A DNA stretch of 64,000 nucleotides from Macrostomum hystrix (lineage: Eukaryota; Platyhelminthes; Macrostomidae), in NCBI GenBank assembly GCA_950097015.1, contig CATNEN010000003.1:4945501-5009500 (forward strand). The letters run 5' to 3'. Shown here piece after piece: positions 1 to 12,171 of the stretch. The first letter of the stretch is position 1; each line of letters starts with the position of its first letter. Position numbers and translations under genes: made by a program. The notes beneath the pieces were generated by a model. It saw only the letters and a program-made list of their open reading frames with translations. It was not told where the DNA came from and ran no database searches.

Positions 1-1170
1 TTACTCACTCACTCTCTCACTCACTCACTCACTCACTCACTCACTCACTCACTTACTCACTCACTCACTCACTCACTTACTCACTCACTCACTCTCTCAC
101 TCACTCACTCACTTACTCACTCACTCACTTACTCACTCACTCACTCACTCACTCACTTACTCACTCACTCACTCACTCACTCACTTACTCACTCACTCAC
201 TCACTCACTTACTCACTCACTCACTCACTCACTCACTTACTCACTCACTCACTCACTCACTCACTTACTCACTCACTGACTCACTCACTCACTTACTCAC
301 TCACTCACTCACTCACTCACTTACTCACTCACTCACTCACTCACTCACTTACTCACTCACTCACTCACTCACTCACTTACTCACTCACTCACTCACTCAC
401 TCACTTACTCACTCACTCACTCTCTCACTCACTCACTCACTTACTCACTCACTCACTTACTCACTCACTCACTCACTCACTCACTTACTCACTCACTCAC
501 TCACTCACTCACTTACTCACTCACTCACTCACTCACTTACTCACTCACTCACTCACTCACTTACTCACTCACTCACTCACTTACTCACTTACTCACTCAC
601 TGACTCACTCACTCACTCACTCACTCACTCACTCACTCACTCACTTACTCACTCACTCACTCACTCACTTACTCACTCACTCACTTACTCACTCACTCAC
701 TCACTCACTCACTCACTTACTCACTCACTGACTCACTCACTCACTCACTCACTCACTCACTCACTCACTCACTTACTCACTCACTCACTCACTCACTTAC
801 TCACTCACTCACTTACTCACTCACTCACTCACTCACTCACTTACTCACTCACTCACTCACTCACTCACTTACTCACTCACTCACTCACTCACTTACTCAC
901 TCACTCACTCACTCACTTACTCACTCACTCACTCACTTACTCACTCACTCACTCACTCACTCACTTACTCACTCACTCACTCACTCACTCACTTACTCAC
1001 TCACTCACTCACTCACTTACTTACTTACTCAATTATTCACTCACTCAATCATCCACTCACTCAATCATCCACTCACTCACTCACTCACTCATTCACTCAC
1101 TCATTCACTCACTCACTCATTCACTCACTCACTCAATCATCCACTCACTTACTCATTCACTCACTCACTC
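1..1170. repeat. (ACTC)n tetranucleotide microsatellite
   Basis: Almost pure ACTC repeats run from the window edge to about 1,020. TTAC variants interrupt them at irregular spacings of about 16-32 bases, and rare CTCTC or CTGAC changes occur. From 1,030 to 1,170 the repeat decays into ATTC and AATCATCC variants. It starts at or before base 1, so its full length is unknown. No gene is visible in it. Confidence 0.95.
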
Positions 1171-1529
1171 ATTCACTTATTTGGTAAATCAATCATTCAA
1201 TTCTGAAAGTTACGCTTTATTAAATCTAATCACTACCTAATATTTAGCATCAATGTAATTACCGCTTCGTTGTTGTCTCTATAATGTTAGTTTTTCATTA
1301 TTCATCCCAGTAGGATAAAAAAAATCCCATGGATAAAGTACTTCCGTATGCAGGGCATGTCGAGACAACAAAGTTAACATACAAATGGAGCGACATATAG
1401 GAACAGATGAGCAAATTTAATTATGATGATGAAGAGCAAAGGCTTTGACACTCGAATTGTAGAGAATGCTAGATGCTATGGCCTGTATCCTAGGGTCATA
1501 ATAAAACAATTGCAAAGTAGTGCTATGGG

Positions 1530-2592
1530 GGAATCCTTCAGATTCACAGAATCCTTCAGATTCACAGAGTCCTTCAGATTCTCCGAATCCTTCAGATTCA
1601 CAGAGTCCTTCAGATTCACAGAGTCCTTCAGATTCACAGAATCCTTCAGATTCACAGAGTCCTTCAGATTCACAGAATCCTTCAGATTCACAGAGTCCTT
1701 CAGATTCACAGAATCCTTCAGATTCACAGAATCCTTCAGATTCACAGAATCCTTCAGATTCACGGAATCCTTCAGATTCACAGAATCCTTCAGATTCACA
1801 GAATCCTTCAGATTCACAGAGTCCTTCAGATTCACAGAATCCTTCAGATTCACAGAGTCCTTCAGATTCACAGAATCCTTCAGATTCACAGAAACATTAA
1901 GATTCACAGAGTCCTTTAGATTCACAGAATCCTTCACATTCACAGAATCCTTCAGATTCACAGAGTCCTTCAGATTCTCCGAATCCTTCAGATTCACAGA
2001 ATCCTTCAGATTCACAGAATCCTTCAGATTCACAGAAACATTAAGATTCACAGAGTCCTTCAGATTCACAGAATCCTTCACATTCACAGAATCCTTCAGA
2101 ATCACAGAGTCCTTCACATTCACAGAATCCTTCAGATTCACAGAAACATTAAGATTCACAGAATCCTTCAGATTCACAGAGTCCTTCAGATTCACAGAAT
2201 CCTTCAGATTCACAGAGTCCTTCAGATTCACAGAATCCTTCAGATTCACAGAGTCCTTCAGATTCACAGAGTCCTTCAGATTCACAGAATCCTTCAGATT
2301 CACAGAATCCTTCAGATTCACAGAAACATTAAGATTCACAGAATCCTTCAGATTCACAGAATCCTTCAGATTCACAGAATCCTTCAGATTCACAGAATCC
2401 TTCAGATTCACAGAATCCTTCAGATTCACAGAAACATTAAGATTCACAGAATCCTTCAGATTCACAGAAACATTAAGATTCACAGAATCCTTCAGATTCA
2501 CAGAATCCTTCAGATTCACAGAAACATTAAGATTCACAGAGTCCTTCAGATTCACAGAATCCTTCAGATTCACAGAATCCTTCAGATTCACG
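1530..2592. repeat. 18-bp tandem repeat, about 59 copies
   Basis: The unit is GATTCACAGAATCCTTCA, with GAGTCC, GAAACATTAA and CACATTCA variants. Because 18 is a multiple of 3 and the unit lacks stops in several frames, it reads open on both strands: + strand as repeated SFRFTE, - strand as repeated VNLKDS. The GAAACATTAAGATTCACA variant recurs about seven times and marks local duplications. I see no splice signals, secretion signal or non-repetitive domain, so I call it non-coding minisatellite. Confidence 0.93.
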
Positions 2593-3011
2593 AAGTTCTG
2601 TCTCGTTACACTTTCATATTATTCTAGTTAATAAGCCTTAGACAGAAAATTGGAAAAATTTCCCTATCAATCCAACGGGCCAAAAATCCTGGGATCAGTC
2701 TTATCCAACGATATTAGCTCAATAGGTGTAATGAATTTTGTCTTATTATTGCTTGGTTTGTATGTACCAGATATTTTTCTGTTTCACAGCTTTGGTTTGA
2801 TTAGGGGATTAGACCCCTGTCCATCAAATCTCTGTCTGGCGTGCTGAAGGTGCTCAAAATAATTCTGAATTATAATCCAATGCTTAGTTTCTGCATATTC
2901 GAGTTTACTAAATAGTATAACCGAAGCGGAAATAAATATTTCCTTTTAGTTTCTGTTGATTTAATATTATATAAGTACCTGGAATTATTTTGAGTACGAG
3001 CTTAAGTCATC
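2593..3011. other. Unassigned spacer between two arrays
   Basis: About 420 bases of AT-rich single-copy DNA. It contains a 65-codon open frame (2,650-2,847) with no recognisable domain. I see no gene, RNA or element here. Confidence 0.5.
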
Positions 3012-6000
3012 GATTCAGTTTGAGTAGACTCGTGGATTCAGTTTGAGTAGACTCGTGGATTCAGTTTGAGTAGACTCGTGGATTCAGTTTGAGTAGACTC
3101 GTGGATTCAGTTTGAGTAGACTCGTGGATTCAGTTTGAGTAGACTTGTGGATTCAGTTTGAGTAGACTCGTGGATTCAGTTTGAGTAGACTCGTGGATTC
3201 AGTTTGAGTAGACTCGTGGATTCAGTTTGAGTAGACTCGTGGATTCAGTTTGAGTAGACTCGTGGATTCAGTTTGAGTAGACTCGTGGATTCAGTTTGAG
3301 TAGACTCGTGGATTCAGTTTGAGTAGACTCGTGGATTCAGTTTGAGTAGACTCGTGGATTCAGTTTGAGTAGACTCGTAGATTCAGTTTGAGTAGACTCG
3401 TGGATTTAGTTTGAGTAGACTCGTGGATTCAGTTTGAGTAGACTTATGGATTCAGTTTGAGTAGACTCGTGGATTCAGTTTGAGTAGACTCGTGGATTTA
3501 GTTTGAGTAGACTCGTGGATTCAGTTTGAGTAGACTCGTGGATTTAGTTTGAGTAGACTCGTGGATTCAGTTTGAGTAGACTTATGGATTCAGTTTGAGT
3601 AGACTCGTGGATTCAGTTTGAGTAGACTTATGGATTCAGTTTGAGTAGACTCGTGGATTTAGTTTGAGTAGACTTATGGATTCAGTTTGAGTAGACTCGT
3701 GGATTTAGTTTGAGTAGACTTATGGATTCAGTTTGAGTAGACTCGTGGATTCAGTTTGAGTAGTCTCCTGGATTCAGTTTGAGTAGACTCGTGGATTCAG
3801 TTTGAGTAGACTCGTGGATTCAGTTTGAGTAGACTCGTGGATTCAGTTTGAGTAGACTCGTGGATTCAGTTTGAGTAGACTCGTGGATTTAGTTTGAGTA
3901 GACTTATGGATTCAGTTTGAGTAGACTCGTGGATTCAGTTTGAGTAGACTTATGAATTCAGTTTGAGTAGACTCGTGGATTTAGTTTGAGTAGACTTATG
4001 GATTCAGTTTGAGTAGACTCGTGGATTCAGTTTGAGTAGACTCGTGGATTCAGTTTGAGTAGACTCGTGGATTCAGTTTGAGTAGACTTATGGATTTAGT
4101 TTGAGTAGACTCGTGGATTCAGTTTGAGTAGACTTATGGATTCAGTTTGAGTAGACTCGTGGATTCAGTTTGAGTAGACTTATGGATTCAGTTTGAGTAG
4201 ACTCGTGGATTCAGTTTGAGTAGACTCGTGGATTCAGTTTGAGTAGACTCGTGGATTTAGTTTGAGTAGACTCGTGGATTCAGTTTGAGTAGAATCGTGG
4301 ATTCAGTTTGAGTAGACTCGTGGATTTAGTTTGAATGGACTCGTGGATTTAGTTTGAGTAGACTTATGGATTCAGTTTGAGTAGACTCGTGGATTCAGTT
4401 TGAGTAGACTTATGGATTCAGTTTGAGTAGACTCGTGGATTCAGTTTGAGTAGACTTATGGATTCAGTTTGAGTAGACTCGTGGATTCAGTTTGAGTAGA
4501 CTTATGGATTCAGTTTGAGTAGACTCGTGGATTCAGTTTGAGTAGACTTATGGATTCAGTTTGAGTAGACTCGTGGATTCAGTTTGAGTAGACTCGTGGA
4601 TTCAGTTTGAGTAGACTCGTGGATTCAGTTTGAGTAGACTCGTGGATTCAGTTTGAGTAGACTCGTGGATTCAGTTTGAGTAGACTCGTGGATTCAGTTT
4701 GAGTAGACTCGTGGATTCAGTTTGAGTAGACTCGTGGATTCAGTTTGAGTAGACTCGTGGATTCAGTTTGAGTAGACTCGTGGATTCAGTTTGAGTAGAC
4801 TCGTGGATTTAGTTTGAGTAGACTTATGGATTCAGTTTGAGTAGACTCGTGGATTCAGTTTGAGTAGACTTATGAATTCAGTTTGAGTAGACTCGTGGAT
4901 TTAGTTTGAGTAGACTTATGGATTCAGTTTGAGTAGACTCGTGGATTTAGTTTGAGTAGACTTATGGATTCAGTTTGAGTAGACTCGTGGATTCAGTTTG
5001 AGTAGACTCGTGGATTCAGTTTGAGTAGACTCGTGGATTCAGTTTGAGTAGACTTATGGATTTAGTTTGAGTAGACTCGTGGATTCAGTTTGAGTAGACT
5101 TATGGATTCAGTTTGAGTAGACTCGTGGATTCAGTTTGAGTAGACTCGTGGATTTAGTTTGAGTAGACTCGTGGATTCAGTTTGAGTAGACTCGTGGATT
5201 TAGTTTGAGTAGACTTATGGATTCAGTTTGAGTAGACTCGTGGATTCAGTTTGAGTAGACTTATGGATTCAGTTTGAGTAGACTCGTGGATTCAGTTTGA
5301 GTAGACTTATGGATTCAGTTTGAGTAGACTCGTGGATTCAGTTTGAGTAGACTCGTGGATTCAGTTTGAGTAGACTCGTGGATTTAGTTTGAGTAGACTC
5401 GTGGATTCAGTTTGAGTAGACTCGTGGATTCAGTTTGAGTAGACTCGTGGATTTAGTTTGAGTAGACTCGTGGATTTAGTTTGAGTAGACTTATGGATTC
5501 AGTTTGAGTAGACTCGTGGATTTAGTTTGAGTAGACTTATGGATTCAGTTTGAGTAGACTCGTGGATTCAGTTTGAGTAGACTCGTGGATTCAGTTTGAG
5601 TAGACTCGTGGATTCAGTTTGAGTAGACTCGTGGATTCAGTTTGAGTAGACTTATGGATTCAGTTTGAGTAGACTCGTGGATTCAGTTTGAGTAGACTCG
5701 TGGATTCAGTTTGAGTAGACTCGTGGATTTAGTTTGAGTAGACTTATGGATTCAGTTTGAGTAGACTCGTGGATTCAGTTTGAGTAGACTTATGGATTCA
5801 GTTTGAGTAGACTCGTGGATTCAGTTTGAGTAGACTTATGGATTCAGTTTGAGTAGACTCGTGGATTCAGTTTGAGTAGACTTATGGATTCAGTTTGAGT
5901 AGACTCGTGGATTCAGTTTGAGTAGACTCGTGGATTCAGTTTGAGTAGACTCGTGGATTCAGTTTGAGTAGACTCGTGGATTCAGTTTGAGTAGACTCGT

Positions 6001-6590
6001 GGATTCAGTTTGAGTAGACTCGTGGATTTAGTTTGAGTAGACTCGTGGATTCAGTTTGAGTAGACTCGTGGATTCAGTTTGAGTAGACTTATGGATTCAG
6101 TTTGAGTAGACTCGTGGATTTAGTTTGAGTAGACTTATGGATTCAGTTTGAGTAGACTCGTGGATTCAGTTTGAGTAGACTCGTGGATTCAGTTTGAGTA
6201 GACTCGTGGATTCAGTTTGAGTAGACTCGTGGATTCAGTTTGAGTAGACTCGTGGATTCAGTTTGAGTAGACTCGTGGATTCAGTTTGAGTAGACTCGTG
6301 GATTTCGTTTGAATAGACTCGTGGATTTAGTTTGAGTAGACTCGTGGATTCAGTTTGAGTAGACTCGTGGATTCAGTTTGAGTAGACTCGTGGATTTAGT
6401 TTGAGTAGACTCGTGGATTTAGTTTGAGTAGACTTATGGATTCAGTTTGAGTAGACTCGTGGATTCAGTTTGAGTAGACTCGTGGATTCAGTTTGAGTAG
6501 ACTCGTGGATTCAGTTTGAGTAGACTCGTGGATTCAGTTTGAGTAGACTCGTGGATTTAGTTTGAGTATCGTGGATTCAGTTTGAGAGGA
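3012..6590. repeat. 23-bp tandem repeat, about 155 copies
   Basis: The 23-bp unit joins GATTCAGTTTGAG to TAGACTCGTG. Two positions are dimorphic: ACTCGTGG against ACTTATGG, and ATTCAG against ATTTAG. A rare marker, TATGAATTCA, occurs at 3,951 and again at 4,871, exactly 40 units (920 bp) apart. The sequence after the marker is also the same for about 60 bases, showing a block duplication. The length is not a multiple of 3, so no long frames exist. The array degrades from about 6,560. Confidence 0.95.
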
Positions 6591-7790
6591 CTAGTGATTT
6601 TTTTTAGTAATTTAGCCAGACACTTGAGTGCATTTTGAGCGAAGCTGCCCACCTACTCAAGTTCTGCCAAATGGATTCTGCCAATAAACACACTTGGTGC
6701 ATTTCGCGTTGAAAAGAAAAGCAATTTTAAATGTAATAGAAGCTGGATACGCGATTAAAGACCAGGTTTTAATACCTACTGTGAACAACCTATTGGCTAG
6801 AAACCGTTGTAGTGCTCAGGAGCTATATTTATGTAGCAAAAAAACACTTCAATGCTGGTTTTTAAGCTGGGTTTGCTCTTACACGAGGGTACTCAAAAGC
6901 TTATTTTCAGATAGTCGTCTAAAAATTGATGAGTAATATTTTCATGCAATGTTGAAGTGTGCGGAAAATATGAAATCCTCTTTAGTGGTCCATGTGGTTG
7001 TTTCTTAAAATTAACTGAGATATCTATTTTGTTAGAGGTAGGTCTTGACCTGTTGCATTAATGGCTTGATTAACCCTGTCAGTTTTGTCTGTCAAGTTTC
7101 TTAAAAAAATGACTATTTCTGAAAAAAAGACAATCAACATTCCGATGTGTTGTTAGAATAAATTATTCTAAATATTGCTCGTCGCCCAGTAAATTTTTTT
7201 TCTGACTTTGACAGAGAGGTCAGGAGTTCGAATCTCAGCCCAAAAGAAGCGAATTGTGTCTTTGGGCAGAACACATAAGGGTTAGGGTTAGAGTTAGGGT
7301 TAAAGTGAAACAGCTTTTTGAATGCGAAAATTTTGTTCCTTTCTTTTCTTGGAAATTACATAAAAGACAGACCAAGAAAAATGCCGAAGATTATAGATAA
7401 ATACGAGCTATTTTTGAGAAAGATTTAAGCCTGTTGGTTTGACAGTAGGTGTCAAGTTTCTTGAAGCCCAGGCTGACGGTTGTGTTTTGTGTTTGATTTG
7501 ATTTATTAAGATCTTGTTTATCTATTTAAACTGAATTACAACGATGCGTAAATCTCATTGATCAAAGTAAAAAGATACTGATTTGTTTTACGGTCCTCGA
7601 GTTGGTGTTCGATTGAGTGACAGGTAGGATTTCAACAACTTAAATAACCATGATTTAAAATAACCATGTCTTTCTAAATACAGATTTTAATTTCTTTTAT
7701 CGATAAAAATTTAGAGAATTTCGGATCGCGATTACACTTCGATTTGGATTTTTATTGGGATTTTAGAGGATCGTCGATTTGGATTTATGT
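6591..7790. other. AT-rich intergenic DNA, no gene seen
   Basis: Single-copy, AT-rich sequence between two arrays. It has a 70-80-codon open frame at 6,694-6,936 with no recognisable domain. It also holds a possible SINE remnant near 7,205-7,270 (a B-box-like GAGTTCGAATCTC) and a short telomere-like stretch. No exon with convincing splice sites or family similarity was found. Confidence 0.5.
7276..7303 (+). repeat. Short interstitial TTAGGG-like repeat
   Basis: About four TTAGGG-type hexamers, one with a change (TTAGAG), follow a degenerate tRNA-like B box. TTAGGG is the telomere repeat of most animals outside arthropods and nematodes. The stretch is too short to be a real telomere. It may be the 3' tail of a degenerate SINE, or a repair insertion. 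Confidence 0.5.
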
Positions 7791-7810
7791 GGATTTGGTA
7801 AAGTTTGATA

Positions 7811-8886
7811 CAGACACAGGGTGAGATAGAGACAGGTGAGATAAAGACAGGGTGAGATAGAGACAGGGTGAGATAAAGACGGGGTGAGATAGAGACAGGG
7901 TGAGATAGAGACAGGGTGAGATAAAGACGGAGTGAGATAGAGACGGGGTGAGATAGAGACAGGGTGAGATAGAGACAGGGTGAGATAAAGACGGGGTGAG
8001 ATAGAGACAGGGTGAGATAGAGACAGGGTTAGATAGAGACAGGGTGAGATAAAGACGGGGTGAGATAGAGACAGGGTGAGATAGAGACAGGGTTAGATAG
8101 AGACAGGGTGAGATAGAGACAGGGTGAGATAGAGACAGGGTGAGATAGAGACAGGGTGAGATAGAGACGGGGTTAGATAGAGAGACAGGGTGAGATAGAG
8201 AAATGGTGAGATGGGGTGAGATAGAGACAGTGTGAGATAGAGAGACAGGGTGAAATAGAGAAATGGTGAGATAGGGTGAGATAGAGACAGTGTGAGATAG
8301 AGAGACAGCGTGAGATAGAGAGACAGGGTGAGATAGAGAGACAGTGTGAGATAGAGAAATGGTGAGATAGGGTGAGATAGAGACAGTGTGAGATAGAGAG
8401 ACAGGGTGAGATAGAGATACAGGGTGAGATAGAGAGACAGGGTGATATAGAGAGACAGGGTGAGATAGAGAAATGGTGAGACAGGGTGAGATAGAGAGAC
8501 AGGGTGAGATAGAGAGACAGGGTGAGATAGAGAAATGGTGAGACAGGGTGAGATAGAGAGACAGGGTGAGATAGAGAGACAGGGTGAGATAGAGAGACAG
8601 GGTGAGATAGAGAGACAGGGTGAGATAGAGAGACAGGGTGAGATAGAGAGACAGGGTGAGATAGAGAAATGGTGAGACAGGGTGAGATAGAGAGACAGGG
8701 TGAGATAGAGAGACAGGGTGAGATAGAGAGACAGGGTGAGATAGAGAGACAGGGTGAGATAGAGAGACAGGGTGAGATAGAGAGACAGGGTGAGATAGAG
8801 AGACAGTGTGAGATAGAGAGACAGGGTGAGATAGATAAATGGTGCAGACAGGGTGAGATAGAGAGACAGAGTGAGATAGAGATGGA
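7811..8886. repeat. 18/16-bp GAGATAGAGAGACAGGGT minisatellite, locus 1
   Basis: Two unit lengths mix. The left part is mostly 16-bp GAGATAGAGACAGGGT (also GATAAAGACGGGGT). The right part is mostly 18-bp GAGATAGAGAGACAGGGT, with inserted GAGAAATGGTGAGAC blocks. The - strand is purely pyrimidine-rich and reads open as SLSHPV/LSISPC-type repeats, an artefact of the unit. The same family occurs at 10,655-11,170, on the other side of the first exon of the EF-hand gene. Confidence 0.95.
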
Positions 8887-9500
8887 GTGCGATGAAGCAC
8901 GGATAATTTCCGTTCTACGGGTATTATATCGAGTTTTAGTTAAAGTTTTTATTTCGACTTTAATAAAGTTAAGACTAAAAGTACCATTCACAAACTCAAC
9001 TCGGAAATTTATGAACACATTTTTGTTTTTGTTAATATTTTCCTTTGGTGTACATAGCTGCTCTGGATCTCTTTTTAACCATTAGATTAGACTTCTATAA
9101 ACGTTCTCAAACAGTCTAAATTAACTCCCAACCCTGGCATTCGTGTTTGTATTTTATTTTCTGAGCGTCAAGTAATCAAAAGGATGCAATGCTGCACAGA
9201 CTATGAAATCTCAAATATAATAGTATTGTGTAGGACTGGACCTAATATAAAATACAGCATTTATTTACAGCCGTATAGTTAGAAAGGCAAGTGCACGATC
9301 TAGAGCCGCGATCAAGTCCTTGGAGACAGATCCACCCAAACCAACCCGGCACTACTCAGTGCTTCCCTCTGCATGGGCAACCATTTTTCTCCCTAACCCA
9401 TTCTCTCTCCTATCCAAGGCCGGGTAAACCTGCTGAGTTAATACCCCCTAAAATCCCTTCTAACCCCGGAGCCCGACTCATAGCGGCGTGAGTACTTGCC
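8887..9500. other. Upstream flank of the EF-hand gene
   Basis: Single-copy DNA, AT-rich to about 9,270 and then clearly richer in G and C (9,280-9,500). The GC-richer part lies 180-400 bases before the start codon of the calcium sensor and could hold 5' UTR or promoter sequence. A 66-codon frame in it (9,291-9,491) has no recognisable domain, and I do not call it coding. Confidence 0.4.
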
Positions 9501-9512
9501 TGGCCCAGTTCG

Positions 9513-9530
9513 ATTGGCTAAAATATATTT
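9513..9530 (+). promoter_or_regulatory. Possible core promoter of the EF-hand gene
   Basis: An inverted CCAAT box (ATTGG) is followed directly by an AT-rich TATA-like stretch, AAAATATATTT. This is about 150 bases upstream of the ATG at 9,682. It would place transcription start near 9,550-9,560 and give a 5' UTR of about 125 bases. This is a motif guess only; an upstream non-coding exon is equally possible. Confidence 0.25.
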
Positions 9531-9681
9531 GAGCTGCTCCTTGCGATTCCTTCCTTACTTTAAATCCTAAATCCTTGGCCTAGTATTTTAGGTCGTGTTT
9601 TTGAGACGCAGAATATACTAGTATATTTTAATCCATAAAATATACTCTTTTGGTAAGCATTGGGATCATAAGTTAATTGCA

Positions 9682-12139
9682 ATGGGAAACTCAATCGGAA
9701 CAAGAAAAAAGCTACCAAAAGAGGACATGCAATTTCTCATGTCCAACACCAACTTCACTAAGAAGCAAATTAAACAGTGGTACAAAGGATTTATCGTGAG
9801 TCTATTCGTGATCTGTCAAGTCACACCTCTCAGTTTATGATACACAGATATCGGTCATTACCCATTCCCAGTTCATTTCTAATCGGTCATTACCCATTCC
9901 CAGTTCATTTCTAATCTGTCATTAACCATTCCCAGTTCATTTCTAATCGGTCATTACCTATTCCCAGTTCATTTCTAATCGGTCATTACCTATTCCCAGT
10001 TCATTTCTAATCGGTCATTACACATTCCCAGTTCATTTCTAATCGGTCATTACACATTCCCAGTTCATTTCTAATCGGTCATTACCGATTCCCAGTTCAT
10101 TTCTAATCGGTCATTAAACATTCCCAGTTCATTTCTTATCTGTCATTAATCCAAGTTGATCAGTCATTACACCAAGTCATTCAGCATTCAATAAAGCCAG
10201 AATTTTTCACTCTAATCTCGCATTGTTTCCTGGAAAGGGGGTTTGTTTCTTGGAAAATGGATTTTCATAACAAACTGCAATGCGTTTCACAGAAAAATGC
10301 TTCAAATCAAGCTCAGTTTTTTCGCGTTTTCCCGGCCGATTGTGTTAATCACGCTTTCTATTAAAACAGACTGCAGTTTGCTGAAACACTATCTGTTGTC
10401 AGCTTTTCTGAGCTTATTTCGTCTAAAATATTCTTTCAGTAATTTCCCGTTGACGTGAGCACTCTCGCTCACTCCGATCGTAACGCACTTACTCTAGTGC
10501 GTGGTATCGTGTTTCCAGTGGCAATGCATGTTTTATCCCCGATCCTTTTACAAAGGATTAAAACTCAATATAGAGTCTGATCACATTGGCATAATAGAGA
10601 TAGAGACACTTTAATATGCTGACAGTTTAAGATAGAGACCGTTTGAGATTGATACAGGGTGAGATAGAGAGACAGGGTGAGATAGAGAGACAGGGTGAGA
10701 TAGAGAGACAGGGTGAGATAGAGAGACAGGGTGAGATAGAGAGACAGGGTGAGATAGAGAGACAGGGTGAGATAGAGAGACAGGGTGAGATAGAGAGACA
10801 GGGTGAGATAGAGAGACAGGGTGAGATAGAGAGACAGGGTGAGATAGAGAGACAGGGTGAGATAGAGAAATAGTGAGATAGGGTGTGATAGAGAGACAGG
10901 ATGAGATAGAGAGACAGGGTGAGATAGAGAAATGGTGAGATAGGGTGAGATAGGGTGAGATAGAGACAGGGTGAGATAGAGAAATGGTGAGATAGGGTGA
11001 GATAGGGTGAGATAGAGACAGGGTGAGATAGAGAAATGGTGAGATAGGGTGAGATAGAGACAGGGTGAGATAGAGAAATGGTGAGATAGGGTGAGATAGA
11101 GACAGGGTGAGATAGCGAAATGGTGAGATAGGGTGATAGGGACATGGTGAGATAGAGACAGGGTGAGATCGTGATAAGTATTATTTAGATTGACACAGGA
11201 CGATTGCAATCAAATCTAACACAAATTTAACTCTATCAACAACGTCAGCGCGACTGTCCCTCCGGCCAGCTGAGCAAGAAGAAGTTTATCGAGGTCTACT
11301 CAGGCTTCTTCCCCGATGGCAACGCTGAAGAATTCTGCACCCACGTATTTCGCACATTCGACAAGGACAATTCGGGCAAAATCGATTTCAAAGAGTTCCT
11401 ACTGGCTATTAATATAACATCTGGCGGCAAGCCCCAGGAGAAGCTTGAATGGGCCTTCCAAATGTATGACATCGATGGCAATGGCAGCATCGAAAGATCC
11501 GAAATGGTTGAGATCATTAAGGTGAGCTGCAGTGTATGTTATGCATTGTGAAATATAACACCTGTTTGTGGCATTTTATAAACTTTATGAAAAAATGTTC
11601 CAGTTTGCGTGTTATGGAATAGGGGGGGTCTGTCGGTGGCAGAGCGGTTAACGCGTTTGCCTCTCGCGCCAAGGTTCCTAAGTTCGATTCCACGGCGAGG
11701 CCACATTCCACAGCCGGAGAGAAGGCTTGGGGGCTTGGAAGATGAGAAAGTCAGGGCAGATGTACACACCCTGTGAGCGTATGCCTGCGTACAGTATCTG
11801 TGTGCGTGTGTGCTCAGGAGTCAGCGAAATGGACAGAATTGCCTCCTCGCTCGCTGCGGGTCTAGTGTCAACAATGTTGTGCCATTGCCCGCAGTCCTCC
11901 TGCAATTATATCCTTATTATTATTATTATACGAGTCTTTTAAAGCAACAAAGCGTTTCGGGAAGTCAGGAGTTCGAATATCAAATTAAGGCAATCGATTT
12001 GCGCCGATGAGAAAGACTCTTAACAGTTGAAACACCACGGGGATGTTTCAGACACCCTTATTTTTTCCATCTCGTAACTATTCAACCAATCGCCATGAAA
12101 ATGCAGTGCACGCGCCCATATGTTTACCCTCTGTACAAT

Positions 12140-12171
<32 letters not shown>

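Noticed and set aside
1423-2631. 402-residue SFRFTE repeat frame as an FRF-type neuropeptide precursor
   Set aside because: There is no signal peptide, no dibasic cleavage sites and no Gly for amidation. The period is that of a simple 18-bp minisatellite, and the other strand is open too.
7276-7303. Telomere or chromosome end
   Set aside because: Only about four hexamers, flanked by single-copy DNA and genes on both sides.
7785-9018. SLSHPV/LSISPC proteins of 281-371 residues on the - strand
   Set aside because: Direct translation of the 16/18-bp minisatellite in two frames, with no unique domain.
11626-11700. Functional tRNA gene
   Set aside because: A and B boxes are present, but no paired acceptor stem is visible. 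The sequence continues into a repeated SINE body with further copies in the window.
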